Assembly: GCA_045652965.1 (NCBI GenBank)
Contig: JAZOLI010000092.1
Location: forward strand, 7,159-71,158
Source of the DNA: Scatosoma sp045652965
GTDB lineage: Bacteria; Bacillota; Clostridia; Christensenellales; Borkfalkiaceae
DNA length: 64,000 nucleotides
Reading direction: 5' to 3'
The position numbers and the translations under genes are program-made. Positions 7,651 to 14,939 of the stretch are shown in pieces. The notes beneath the pieces are model-generated. The model had not been told where the DNA came from. It did no database searches and saw only the letters and a program-made list of their open reading frames with translations. Position 1 is the first letter of the stretch. Every line of letters begins with the position of its first letter.

Positions 7651-7692
7651 ACAAAAAAGCCGTTTGAAAACAATTTTTTTGTTTCCAAGCGG
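7651..7692 (-). terminator. Attenuator-like terminator just before the SLOG gene
   Basis: On the minus strand the stem formed by GCCGCTTGGAAAC and GTTTTCAAACGGC (one mismatch, one G-U) is followed by TTTTTTG. It ends only about 15 nt before the ribosome site, the position of a regulated leader terminator. Confidence 0.6.
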
Positions 7693-7737
7693 CGCTTTAC
7701 CTTTGATTGAATTGACATAAAATAAGATGCCGCATAC

Positions 7738-7941
7738 CTTACGATATACGGCAAATATAGAATATACCTTTCTCGTAAGTTTGCGACAACTCTTTTCCCA
7801 ATAACACGTTTTAGCAACGGATTGTAAAAACGATAATAGATATAATCCTACCAAGATTATATCCGTCGCTAACGCTTATTATAACTATTGGGAAATTTTA
7901 CCTTTTTACACAAAAAGACTAAAAGAATTGTCGCATACTTA
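7738..7941 (-). ncRNA. Structured leader RNA (or palindromic element) upstream of the SLOG gene
   Basis: Nested inverted repeats: 7776-7796 with 7921-7941 (19 of 21 paired), 7794-7803 with 7886-7895 (10 of 10), 7811-7821 with 7862-7872 (10 of 11), and 7839-7847 with 7855-7863 (9 of 9). Two of the non-Watson-Crick positions become G-U pairs only in the minus-strand RNA, favouring a transcript toward the SLOG gene. TCGTAAG (7773-7779) can also pair with CTTACGA (7738-7744), which would compete with the outer stem. It may be a cis-regulatory RNA; a MITE-like palindrome is the alternative. Confidence 0.5.
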
Positions 7942-7974
7942 TTATAAGCGATTATTTTTAAAAAGTCAATAAAA

Positions 7975-8001
7975 AATCAGACTCCTTAACGGAATCTGAT
8001 T
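7975..8001 (-). terminator. Terminator after the glutamate symporter gene
   Basis: An 11-bp stem with one mismatch (7975-7985 with 7991-8001), followed on the minus strand by TTTTTT. Confidence 0.8.
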
Positions 8002-8030
8002 ATTTTTCTTTAAAATGCAAAATGTAAGCC

Positions 8031-9419
8031 TTATTTTTGTTTGCTCTTTCTTTTGAAGATAAAGCGGCGGAACAAAATAAGGTTCATAACAAGGAAGAAA
8101 CCAACCAAGATGATAAGCGTAAAGATCGGTTGTTTGGGCGCGAGCGTTGCCAAAAGCATAAGCGGGAAGCCAAACACCATGGCAGGGAAATTTTGATAAA
8201 CCAAGTTTTCCGCGGTGGGGGTGACGAAATCGCCGTCCACTTCACGCAAAAGAATAATCCCCGTGCTCGCCGTTCCCGTGAGCATGCCGTACATTGCCAA
8301 AAATTGCTCTTCCGCATAGTTTTTAAACAGCGTTCTTGCCACGAAATAGTTGTAAAAATAAGTGGAGATTAAGCCGACAACGCCAAGGATGAGAAGAATT
8401 GACCAATAAGATGCGACAACGTCCAAATTGATGGCGGCGATTCCTGCAACGACCATGATGTCAAAGAAGAAATTGCAAATGCGATCCATTAAAAAATCGT
8501 TGGTGTATTTAAATTTCATGATGCCTGTTTTGTTTAAGAAATTTAACACCAATTTCACGAGCGTTGCCATCAACACGCCGATAAGGAAGTTGAAACCGTA
8601 AACAATCGATCTTGCGCCGGGGAGAAGTGTGCCGATGCCGAGCATAAGCAAATAAGTCAAGAAATAAGCAAGCGCGATCAAGGCAAGTTGCACGGTCAAT
8701 TTATCCATGCCACCGTTCATCGGGATTTCGTCTTTATCTTGAATGGCGTTTTCCGTTAAAACTTCCGCGCCCTGCATTTTGGACGGGAAACGGTTTTTGC
8801 GTTTTATGATGTTCAAATGAATGACGCCGCCGATGCTTGCGCTTAAAAAGCCGAGCGCAGCGATTGTAAGACCGAAGCTTTTGCCACCGATAAAGCCATA
8901 ATCCGCTTCGTAAATGCTTCCATAGTTGAGTGCTTGTCCCGTGCCTTGACCATAGCCAAAGGGGAGCAACACACCTGCCGCCGCAAAGAAATCTTGAATG
9001 ATAAGAGATGCCACAATGGTGATGCCCAAGCCCAAAACCGCTTGCAATAAATAGGTGGAAACGGTCGTCACGCCCGTGTTAAAAATTTCGACGGAGCGTT
9101 CTTTGGTGAGCTTATGTTTTTTGCCCTTAAAGGAAACGGCGATAAAGCCAAGTGCAAGGGTGTGATAGGTGATCATTTCAAGCACGCTGTTTCCATTTCC
9201 ACAGAAAAATTCGGTGTTCCAAATGGAAACGTTTGTGATCGATTTATAAACAATGTTCAAGCCGAACAAGATCAAACCGCCGAGAACGGACGTGGGGATC
9301 AACGATTTTTTTAAAAAGCCCACCCGTCTTTTGAGCATGTTTGCAAAAAGTAAACTGATAAGGAGCACGGCGACTAAGCTGAAAGTGCCCCAAACTTTAA
9401 AGTCCCAAAAATTTTCCAT
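8031..9419 (-). CDS. gltS: Sodium/glutamate symporter (GltS family)
   Basis: A polytopic membrane protein of 462 residues with about ten or more hydrophobic segments in the two-half GltS arrangement; it would import glutamate with sodium. It opens with MENFWDFKVWGTFSLVAVLL. Glycine-rich segments such as LPFGYGQGTGQALNYG and GMLTGTASTGIILLREVD match the re-entrant loop regions of this family. AGGAGTGGAAA precedes the start. It is the second gene of a two-gene unit: its start lies 23 bp inside the upstream acyltransferase gene, so translational coupling is likely. A terminator follows. Other dicarboxylate or amino-acid substrates cannot be excluded. Confidence 0.85.
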   Translation of the reverse strand: MENFWDFKVWGTFSLVAVLLISLLFANMLKRRVGFLKKSLIPTSVLGGLILFGLNIVYKSITNVSIWNTEFFCGNGNSVLEMITYHTLALGFIAVSFKGKKHKLTKERSVEIFNTGVTTVSTYLLQAVLGLGITIVASLIIQDFFAAAGVLLPFGYGQGTGQALNYGSIYEADYGFIGGKSFGLTIAALGFLSASIGGVIHLNIIKRKNRFPSKMQGAEVLTENAIQDKDEIPMNGGMDKLTVQLALIALAYFLTYLLMLGIGTLLPGARSIVYGFNFLIGVLMATLVKLVLNFLNKTGIMKFKYTNDFLMDRICNFFFDIMVVAGIAAINLDVVASYWSILLILGVVGLISTYFYNYFVARTLFKNYAEEQFLAMYGMLTGTASTGIILLREVDGDFVTPTAENLVYQNFPAMVFGFPLMLLATLAPKQPIFTLIILVGFFLVMNLILFRRFIFKRKSKQK

Positions 9420-10695
9420 TTTCCACTCCTGCCTTTATGTTTTTATAATGGTGATAAAATTGCACGTATTTTAAAGCGTTGAAACGCTTGTTTCCTTTCA
9501 CTTGATACACCTTTTTGTTGTTGTCGAGATAAACGTTGAGCTTGTTTTTCCCTAGCACCGTGACGGCGGAAACTTCGTCCAAGGAAAACACGGTTTTTTC
9601 GTCCTTGTCAATAAATTCAAAACGATCGTTAAACGCGCACATGGTTATGTCTTTTTTCAAAAGATGCTTTCTCTTGTAAAAAGTCACTTTAGAAAGAGAA
9701 ACGTTTTCGTCTACGTAAGCAGGCGTGTGCGCGAACGGGGAAATGTCCAGCTTGGAGATAAAATCCGTTTGATAATCGTACCACTCGCCGACGTGTTTAA
9801 AGGGGAAATCACAGCCTATGCCTTTGAGCTGTTTGCTCGGTAGATATCGGATTTGTTTATGGCAGGTTTTACACTCAATCACGTCGTTTTTGCTCTCGAA
9901 AACGGACAAGCCGCAATCGGGACAAACGTAGATGGCGCGCTCTAAATATTCCGCGCTCTTCGTGTGCAAAAATTCCTCGGTGGAAACGTTTTCGTCTACA
10001 AACAATTCGCTTTGAATCACGCTATAAAGCTCGTCCGCGGAATAGGTTGCAATTTCTTCCGGTTGCATCACGCGCGAAACGTAGGCGCGCATTTTGCCCT
10101 TGCGAACCACGTCGCTCCATCTCGGCTGTACGCCATAGCCGCCTTCAATGCGCATAAAAGCGATGGGGATTTTCAGCATCAAAGCAAGCTTTGCAATCGA
10201 CGGGTTGATATATTCGGTTTTACCACTATACGTTCTATTGCCCTCGGGGAAGATGGCGATCGAGCCGCCTTCTTTCGCCACGCGCAGACAATTGAGAACC
10301 GCGCCCCTGTCGTGTGTGTTTTTCTTGATGGGGATAGGGGCGATGAAAAAGCGCAAAAGCTTAGAAACAAATCCTGCGGAGAAAATGTCTTCAGAAGCTA
10401 CGATATAAACAGGGCCTTTAAAAATCATGTCGACGAAAAATTGATCGTAGCCCGTTTGGTGGTTCATAAGGATCAAATAAGGCCGTTTTTCTTGTCCTTT
10501 AAATCGCTCTAAAGATATTCTCGTTTTCACTTTTACGTAAGTGCCTAAAAAAGGAGCAACAATTGCCTTTACGATTTTATGGCGAAGCTTGATCCATTTT
10601 TTGCGCTTTTTGTTTTTCGTTTCTTTCTCTTGCATAAATTTTTCTATCTTTTGTCGTTCTAGCTTAATTTTCTTTTTGCCCAGCGGTTTGGACAT
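9397..10695 (-). CDS. PlsC-type acyltransferase with zinc-ribbon and PH-like carboxy-terminal extension
   Basis: The 432-residue protein has a PlsC acyltransferase domain with the H-x4-D motif NHQTGYD (about 78-84) and FPEGNRTYSG (about 155-164), expected to acylate lysophosphatidate or a related lipid at the membrane. Ordinary PlsC is about 240 residues. Here a four-cysteine ribbon (CPDCG and CKTCH, about residues 265-290) and a carboxy-terminal beta-rich, PH/GRAM-like segment (about 360-420) follow. The amino end is very lysine-rich. The start at 10695 has no Shine-Dalgarno site and a predicted leader of about 10 nt; M21 is an alternative. It overlaps gltS. Confidence 0.78.
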   Translation of the reverse strand: MSKPLGKKKIKLERQKIEKFMQEKETKNKKRKKWIKLRHKIVKAIVAPFLGTYVKVKTRISLERFKGQEKRPYLILMNHQTGYDQFFVDMIFKGPVYIVASEDIFSAGFVSKLLRFFIAPIPIKKNTHDRGAVLNCLRVAKEGGSIAIFPEGNRTYSGKTEYINPSIAKLALMLKIPIAFMRIEGGYGVQPRWSDVVRKGKMRAYVSRVMQPEEIATYSADELYSVIQSELFVDENVSTEEFLHTKSAEYLERAIYVCPDCGLSVFESKNDVIECKTCHKQIRYLPSKQLKGIGCDFPFKHVGEWYDYQTDFISKLDISPFAHTPAYVDENVSLSKVTFYKRKHLLKKDITMCAFNDRFEFIDKDEKTVFSLDEVSAVTVLGKNKLNVYLDNNKKVYQVKGNKRFNALKYVQFYHHYKNIKAGVENGKFLGL

Positions 10696-10711
10696 TTTGA
10701 TTGCTAGTTAT

Positions 10712-10741
10712 ATTATACTATTTTTTGGGGGTGCTGGTCAA
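10712..10741 (-). promoter_or_regulatory. Promoter of the acyltransferase-gltS unit
   Basis: TTGACC (10741-10736), 18 bp, TATAAT (10717-10712) on the minus strand; predicted start near 10705, only about 10 nt from the start codon. Confidence 0.6.
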
Positions 10742-10828
10742 AACAATTTCATGCCATTTTTGTGAAAAATGTATAAAAGTTTAAATTTTATGCCTATTTT
10801 TTTATTTTTCGTTGATTTGGCGTGAAAA

Positions 10829-10850
10829 AAGCCCACACTTGTGTGGGCTT
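10829..10850 (-). terminator. Terminator after the 304-residue unknown gene
   Basis: AAGCCCACAC and GTGTGGGCTT form a perfect stem; on the minus strand TTTTTT follows. Confidence 0.8.
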
Positions 10851-10885
10851 GGTCGTTTTGGATAAGAGCAAAATCGGGTATGGCG

Positions 10886-11800
10886 TTATTTTTTTATGTC
10901 GGTGATTTTGCCGTTAACTATGCTTACCGCGGAGTTTTCGATTCCAAAAAGGCGTCCAGATTTTTTATACACGAGTCCGCAAACGTTGGGCTTGTCGGTG
11001 AGCGTGACCGAGCAAAATTCACCCAAATATCCTTTCAGCTTTTCCGCTTGACTTGCTAAATCGTCGGAAAGGAAAGAAAGATAGTTGGCGCCAAGCAAAA
11101 CGCTTTCAAAAAACGCAAAGGGCAAAAGTTCGGCTTTAAGCGTTTCGGGATCGTTTTCGCCGTTTCGCGTTCTTTTTTGCGACAGGGTGCATTTCGTTTG
11201 CGTTAAGCCCTGCTCGCTCATCTCCCACTCGCAATCGGCAACACGCCCCAAGCTATCCAAAAGGGGGAGTGTGGCTTGTAGCTTGCCTGCTTCCACCGAG
11301 CAAGAAATTGTGTTTTCCAAAAGCACTCTCTCGCCAAAAAGGGTGTAAACGGCGAGCATGCTCGGGGCTTTTAAAAGCAGCAATCCGCTCTCAAAAATCA
11401 GCTCGGAATTTTCAAACGTAGGGGGCAGGGTTGAGATGAAAAATCCTTTTTCCGTTTGTAGGGATAGCTGCAACTCTCCTTGATAAAAGAGCGTTGCAAC
11501 GTTTTTCTCGAAGCGGTGTTGCGTGAGAATTTTAAGCGTGAGATCGCTTGGGGGAAAATCGCGAGCAAAAATTGCAATCGCGTTTTCAAGCAAATAAACT
11601 TCGCAGCCTGTAGGCGGTGTGTGGCGCACGTTTTCATTTAAGAAAAAGCCGATCGGTTGTGCGTTTTCGGGGGAAAAGCGAACGAAAACGTTGTCCTTTA
11701 ACGAGATTTCCGCAAATCGTTCAAAGCGGTCGGTGAGCCCGAAATAGGCATCGTTTAAAGTGAGCGCGCAAGGGCGCGCGGATAAAAAATAAATTTTCAT
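10886..11800 (-). CDS. Hypothetical protein, 304 residues
   Basis: I do not recognise a family. The start MKIYFLSARPC at 11800 is preferred; an in-frame TTG at 11824 is possible and lies exactly seven bases past a TATACT box (11836-11831). The sequence is soluble, beta-rich in its first two thirds, with repeated short hydrophobic strands (LTLNDAYFGL, EVYLLENAIAIFA, GLLLLKAPSML). Residues about 200-304 contain FFESVLLGANYLSFLSDDL and a YLGEFCSVTLTD segment. No signal peptide or membrane segment is seen. It is divergent from the Myb-like regulator gene, with 104 bp between their starts, and terminates alone. Confidence 0.6.
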   Translation of the reverse strand: MKIYFLSARPCALTLNDAYFGLTDRFERFAEISLKDNVFVRFSPENAQPIGFFLNENVRHTPPTGCEVYLLENAIAIFARDFPPSDLTLKILTQHRFEKNVATLFYQGELQLSLQTEKGFFISTLPPTFENSELIFESGLLLLKAPSMLAVYTLFGERVLLENTISCSVEAGKLQATLPLLDSLGRVADCEWEMSEQGLTQTKCTLSQKRTRNGENDPETLKAELLPFAFFESVLLGANYLSFLSDDLASQAEKLKGYLGEFCSVTLTDKPNVCGLVYKKSGRLFGIENSAVSIVNGKITDIKK

Positions 11801-11904
11801 AAAATATTCTATGCTTTTTTTCAAAGGAAAAGTATAAAATGAAAAAATCCGTCAATAATTTAGGCTGACGAGAATTGAATCGCAACAATATTGGAGGAAT
11901 GGTT

Positions 11905-12543
11905 ATGAATAAAATCAACGGCTATACGGAAGAAGAAGCGAGAAATTTGATTGAATATATAAAAGATGGCAAAAGCAAAGGAAAAACACTTACCTATCTT
12001 TTTGAAACCTACGGTTTAAAGCGTGGGCGCGCAAAGGGGAGCGTGCGAAATTATTATTATGCGCTTATGAAAAACGAGAAAAACGACGAGCGGATCGTGC
12101 ACCTTTTGGACGGCTCGCGCCTTTCCGTGGAAAAGATCCGTGAATTTACCGAAGAAGAAACCGACCAAGTTTTGAAAGATATTTTAACGGAAAAGAGCAA
12201 GGGGTTATCGGTGCGCCGCGCCATTTTTAACCTTTCGGGCGGCGACGATAAGCTCATGCTTCGCTTGCAAAACAAATATCGCAATACGCTCAAAAAAGAG
12301 CCGCAGCGCATTGCGGCGATGGCGGAAAAGCTTGGATTTGACGAAGAAGTTCAAAAGGTGCGCACGCGCGCGAGCGGAGAAAAAAGCGAACGCCCCGCGC
12401 TTCCCGATAAGGATTTTTTGCGTCGTCGTTTGGAAAACGAAATCAACGCCCTCTACGATCGCCTTGCCTTGTCGCTCAAAGCCGAAAATGAACGCCTGCG
12501 CACGGAAAATCAAAAACTCAAAGACGAACTTTTGGCAAAGTGA
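11905..12543 (+). CDS. Putative DNA-binding regulator with two Myb-like repeats and a coiled coil
   Basis: A 212-residue basic/acidic mix. Residues about 5-55 (beginning YTEEEARNLIEYI and ending in SVRNYYYALM) and about 80-135 (beginning FTEEETDQVLKDI) look like two related three-helix Myb/SANT-type units. The second half ends in a leucine-heptad coiled coil (residues about 170-212). This resembles the layout of RsfA-like regulators in Firmicutes. GGAGG lies seven bases before ATG 11905; ATG 11899 is too close to it. A strong terminator follows. Target genes are unknown; the divergent 304-residue gene is the nearest candidate. Confidence 0.6.
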   Translation: MNKINGYTEEEARNLIEYIKDGKSKGKTLTYLFETYGLKRGRAKGSVRNYYYALMKNEKNDERIVHLLDGSRLSVEKIREFTEEETDQVLKDILTEKSKGLSVRRAIFNLSGGDDKLMLRLQNKYRNTLKKEPQRIAAMAEKLGFDEEVQKVRTRASGEKSERPALPDKDFLRRRLENEINALYDRLALSLKAENERLRTENQKLKDELLAK

Positions 12544-12557
12544 GTGAAAAAAAACAG

Positions 12558-12589
12558 CCCCGACCGTTTCACGATCGGGGAGTTTTTTT
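12558..12589 (+). terminator. Terminator of the Myb-like gene
   Basis: CCCCGA (12558-12563) pairs with TCGGGG (12575-12580), then AGTTTTTTT. Confidence 0.85.
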
Positions 12590-12593
12590 GTTG

Positions 12594-12830
12594 TTATTTC
12601 GCGGAACGGGATCTGCGAGATTTCGTTTCCGCATCGGAAGTTTTTTCTTCTTTTTCTTCCGATTTGCCTTTCTCTTCAAACATACGGAGTTTTTCATCCA
12701 TCAGTTCGTCGAGCTTCGATTGCACTTCTTCTTGACCTTTTCTAACCAGCATGCGCATTTTATAATTGTTTGCCGTAAGCAAAGCGCCGCATACGCCGCC
12801 GAGCAAAAGCCCTGCCACGAATTTTTCCAT
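12594..12830 (-). CDS. YtxH-like small membrane-anchored protein
   Basis: 78 residues beginning MEKFVAGLLLGGVCGALL, a glycine-rich amino-terminal membrane segment as in the YtxH group, then a charged helical tail rich in Lys and Glu ending in RRSRSAK. GGAGGAAAAT precedes ATG 12830, so the six extra upstream codons are rejected. It lies downstream of the ruvX-DUF1292 gene on the same strand, separated by a small hairpin. YtxH-type proteins are linked to general stress in Bacillus; the role here is not known. Confidence 0.65.
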   Translation of the reverse strand: MEKFVAGLLLGGVCGALLTANNYKMRMLVRKGQEEVQSKLDELMDEKLRMFEEKGKSEEKEEKTSDAETKSRRSRSAK

Positions 12831-12846
12831 ATTTTCCTCCTCAAAC

Positions 12847-12866
12847 AAAACGCCGAAGGGCGTTTT
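12847..12866. terminator. Small hairpin between the ruvX fusion gene and the ytxH-like gene
   Basis: AAAACGCC, loop GAAG, GGCGTTTT, with T-rich flanks on both strands. It is a likely terminator or processing point. Confidence 0.55.
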
Positions 12867-12909
12867 TTGCTTGTAGGAACAGTATGTGAAAGAATTAGAA
12901 AATTATGCG

Positions 12910-13671
12910 TTATTCAAGATCCATTGCTTCGTCGCTATCTTCAAATTGTTCATATTGATGGCAAAATTCCGCAAAAACTTCGTCCATAAGCTGTTCGTCG
13001 TCAAGCGCGGCAAGGCGTTTGTCGTCGCCTTCGCCTTCCAAACGGAACATCACCACTTCGTCTTCTTCCTCTTCGGTTTCAGGCTCTGCTTTTTGGAAGA
13101 AGCAATACCATTCGCCGCGATATTCAATCGTGCCGATGTGCCAAAATTTTTCAGCGTTGCCTTCTTCGTCTTCAAGCTCTATGATACGATCTTCTTCTTC
13201 GTATTCTTCCGTTTTCACTTCGTTTTTCATGGTTTTCTCCTTTTCTTGGTTTTTTATTTTCTTGAGATAACTTTCGAGAATAAACGACGCGGCGATCGAA
13301 TCAATCGTTTGTTTGCGCCGATCGCGCTTGACACCGCTCATCATTTGCGTTTCGCGAGCTTCGGCGGTGGTAAACCGCTCGTCTTCCGTTTCAATGGGAA
13401 TGGAAGTTTTTTCTCGGAGTGCATCGATAAAACGGCGCGTTTTTTCCGTTTGTTCGCTTTCCGTGCCATCGGTGCTTATAGGCAAGCCGCACACGATCAC
13501 GCCCACGCCCTTGTCTTCGGCAATTTTAGCGATCGCTTGCACGTCTAATTGAAAATTGCGCGTGCGAAAATAGGTATCGCAAGGCATAGCGTATTCATTG
13601 AACGGGTCGCTCACGGCAACGCCGATTCGTTTGTCGCCTATATCAAAGGCTATTGCTCGTTTGGTTATCAT
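12910..13671 (-). CDS. ruvX: RuvX/YqgF Holliday-junction resolvase-like protein fused to DUF1292
   Basis: 253 residues. The first 140 are a YqgF/RuvX RNase H fold nuclease with AFDIGDKRIGVAVSD (about 8-22), VIVCGLPI, ERFTTAEA and IDSIAASFIL carrying the catalytic acidic residues; the family acts in 16S rRNA maturation and Holliday-junction processing. Residues 148-253 are an acidic DUF1292 (YrzB-like) domain. These are normally separate neighbouring genes. M148 (ATG at 13230) has a perfect AAGGAG site six bases upstream, so a separate DUF1292 product may also be made. The start at 13671 coincides with the predicted transcription start, implying a leaderless mRNA. Confidence 0.85.
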   Translation of the reverse strand: MITKRAIAFDIGDKRIGVAVSDPFNEYAMPCDTYFRTRNFQLDVQAIAKIAEDKGVGVIVCGLPISTDGTESEQTEKTRRFIDALREKTSIPIETEDERFTTAEARETQMMSGVKRDRRKQTIDSIAASFILESYLKKIKNQEKEKTMKNEVKTEEYEEEDRIIELEDEEGNAEKFWHIGTIEYRGEWYCFFQKAEPETEEEEDEVVMFRLEGEGDDKRLAALDDEQLMDEVFAEFCHQYEQFEDSDEAMDLE

Positions 13672-13677
13672 GACATT

Positions 13678-13683
13678 ATTATA
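13678..13683 (-). promoter_or_regulatory. Extended -10 promoter giving a leaderless ruvX mRNA
   Basis: TGGTATAAT on the minus strand (TATAAT 13683-13678). Seven bases downstream is the A of the start codon. No clear -35 box (TAGACG-like at best). Confidence 0.6.
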
Positions 13684-13739
13684 CCACAAAACTAGCCTTC
13701 CGTCTATCGTTTGAAAGGGGATAAACGGGAAAATAAAAA

Positions 13740-13762
13740 ATCCCAAGCAAAAAGCTTGGGAT
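13740..13762 (-). terminator. Terminator after rpsR
   Basis: ATCCCAAGC and GCTTGGGAT with loop AAAAA; TTTTTT follows on the minus strand. Confidence 0.85.
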
Positions 13763-13776
13763 AATTTTCATTTAGC

Positions 13777-14025
13777 TTACTCGCCTTTGAAGGGGAGAAG
13801 TGCTGCGATTCTCGCGCGCTTGATAGCGGTTGCGAGAAGTCTTTGATGCGCCGCGCACGTGCCGCTCATTCTACGGGGGAGAATTTTTCCGCCTTCCGTG
13901 ATGAATTTCTTTAAACGGTTTACGTCTTTATAATCGATTGCGTCGAGTTTTTCTTGGCAGAATGCGCATACCTTTTTACGGGGTGCTTTTTTGAATACCT
14001 TTTTTAAGGGTGCTTTTTCTTCCAT
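13777..14025 (-). CDS. rpsR: Ribosomal protein bS18
   Basis: An 82-residue small-subunit protein that pairs with S6 on the platform of the 30S subunit. It carries the zinc-type (C+) set C20, C23, C57 and H60, and the conserved YKDVNRLKKFITEGGKILPR block. The carboxy end is KRARIAALLPF. It is the last gene of rpsF-ssb-rpsR, with GGAGT upstream of ATG 14025 and a terminator 15 bp after its stop. The C+ form implies zinc is not limiting, or that a zinc-free paralogue exists elsewhere. Confidence 0.96.
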   Translation of the reverse strand: MEEKAPLKKVFKKAPRKKVCAFCQEKLDAIDYKDVNRLKKFITEGGKILPRRMSGTCAAHQRLLATAIKRARIAALLPFKGE

Positions 14026-14064
14026 TTCCGTTTTACTCCTTTTTCAATTTTCTTTCCCTATGTC

Positions 14065-14484
14065 TTAGAAGGGAATGTCGCTGTCGTCGTCCATTGCTTG
14101 CAACACAGGCTTACGCTTGGGCGCGTTTGCTCTGGGTGCTTCGTCCATTTCGTCGAAACCATCAGCTGTTTTCGGCGTCAAGAATTCAACGTCTTGCACG
14201 ATGATGTCAACCGCAGTGCGTTTCACACCTTGATTATCTTCATAGTTGCGAAGCTGAACGCTTCCGGTTACGGCAACTTTATTGCCTTTCTTGGTGTAGC
14301 GCGCGATCGTTTCCGCCAAAGAACGCCAAGCCGTGCAGTTGAAGAAATCCGTTTGTCTTTCCCCGTCTTGTCCAGCATAGTTGCGGTTTACGGCGATTGC
14401 AAAGTGGCATACAGCCACGCCCGAAGCCGTTTCCGTGAGCTCGGGATCACGCGTTAAGTTTCCGATTAAAAACACTTTGTTCAT
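14065..14484 (-). CDS. ssb: Single-stranded DNA-binding protein
   Basis: 139 residues: an OB fold beginning MNKVFLIGNLTRDPEL, through FAIAVNRNY and FFNCTAWRSLAETIARY, then a short linker and the acidic tip DDDSDIPF that recruits replication and repair partners. It protects single-stranded DNA during replication, recombination and repair. The start at 14484 is set by GGGAG; seven upstream codons in frame are excluded. It lies between rpsF and rpsR, the standard Firmicutes arrangement, and is co-transcribed with them. The linker is shorter than in many SSBs. Confidence 0.96.
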   Translation of the reverse strand: MNKVFLIGNLTRDPELTETASGVAVCHFAIAVNRNYAGQDGERQTDFFNCTAWRSLAETIARYTKKGNKVAVTGSVQLRNYEDNQGVKRTAVDIIVQDVEFLTPKTADGFDEMDEAPRANAPKRKPVLQAMDDDSDIPF

Positions 14485-14501
14485 ATTTTTCTCCCTACTT
14501 A

Positions 14502-14786
14502 TCAATCGAGTTTCGTGATCAAACGACGAACAACGTCCGCGTCGATGCCCGCAACACGTTTCAACTCTTCAACAACTTTGCCGTCAGCTTCGAACGTCAT
14601 AAGCACGTAGTAAGCTTCGTTTTTGAAGTTGATAGGGTATGCGGTTTTCTTTGCGCCCCACTTATCCGTGGATACAACGGCACCGCCCATCGTTTTAACG
14701 ACGTCTTCATACTTCGCAAGCTTCGCTTCCTTTGCTTCATCCGTAAGATCGTTGTTGATCAGATAGAGCATTTCGTATTTAGCCAT
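14502..14786 (-). CDS. rpsF: Ribosomal protein bS6
   Basis: 94 residues, normal for S6: AKYEMLYLINNDLTDEAKEA at the start, the WGAKKTAYPI segment, and the late ADVVRRLITKLD. It binds S18 on the 30S platform. AGGAGG lies well placed before ATG 14786. It is first in the rpsF-ssb-rpsR operon, behind a consensus promoter and a leader hairpin with a CCG motif likely to be bound by the S6-S18 pair for feedback. Its stop is 17 bp from the ssb start. Confidence 0.96.
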   Translation of the reverse strand: MAKYEMLYLINNDLTDEAKEAKLAKYEDVVKTMGGAVVSTDKWGAKKTAYPINFKNEAYYVLMTFEADGKVVEELKRVAGIDADVVRRLITKLD

Positions 14787-14810
14787 ACTTTTTTACCTCC
14801 TGGTCTTATT

Positions 14811-14831
14811 CGGCATACCTTTTCGATATGC
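14811..14831 (-). promoter_or_regulatory. Candidate S6-S18 binding hairpin in the rpsF leader
   Basis: On the minus strand GCATA (14831-14827) pairs with TATGC (14817-14813), and CCG overlaps its 3' side (14813-14811), followed by AAT. The hairpin lies about 25 nt before the start codon. Known rpsF leaders have a hairpin with a conserved CCG on the 3' side that mimics the rRNA site; the match here is by eye. Confidence 0.5.
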
Positions 14832-14867
14832 AAGGTTTTAAGCGCCTTTTTCAAGCCGCGTAGAATC

Positions 14868-14896
14868 ATTATAGACTATTTTGTGTGATTAGTCAA
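14868..14896 (-). promoter_or_regulatory. Promoter of rpsF-ssb-rpsR
   Basis: TTGACT (14896-14891), 17 bp, TATAAT (14873-14868); start near 14861, leader about 75 nt. Confidence 0.75.
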
Positions 14897-14939
14897 TCAA
14901 TTTTGAGCGTTTTTAAAAGAATTTCTTTCTTTTTTTGCG

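Noticed and set aside
7636..7854. 73-codon amino-terminal extension of the SLOG protein
   Set aside because: It crosses the leader terminator and has no family-like sequence; CGGGAGCGG supports the start at 7635.
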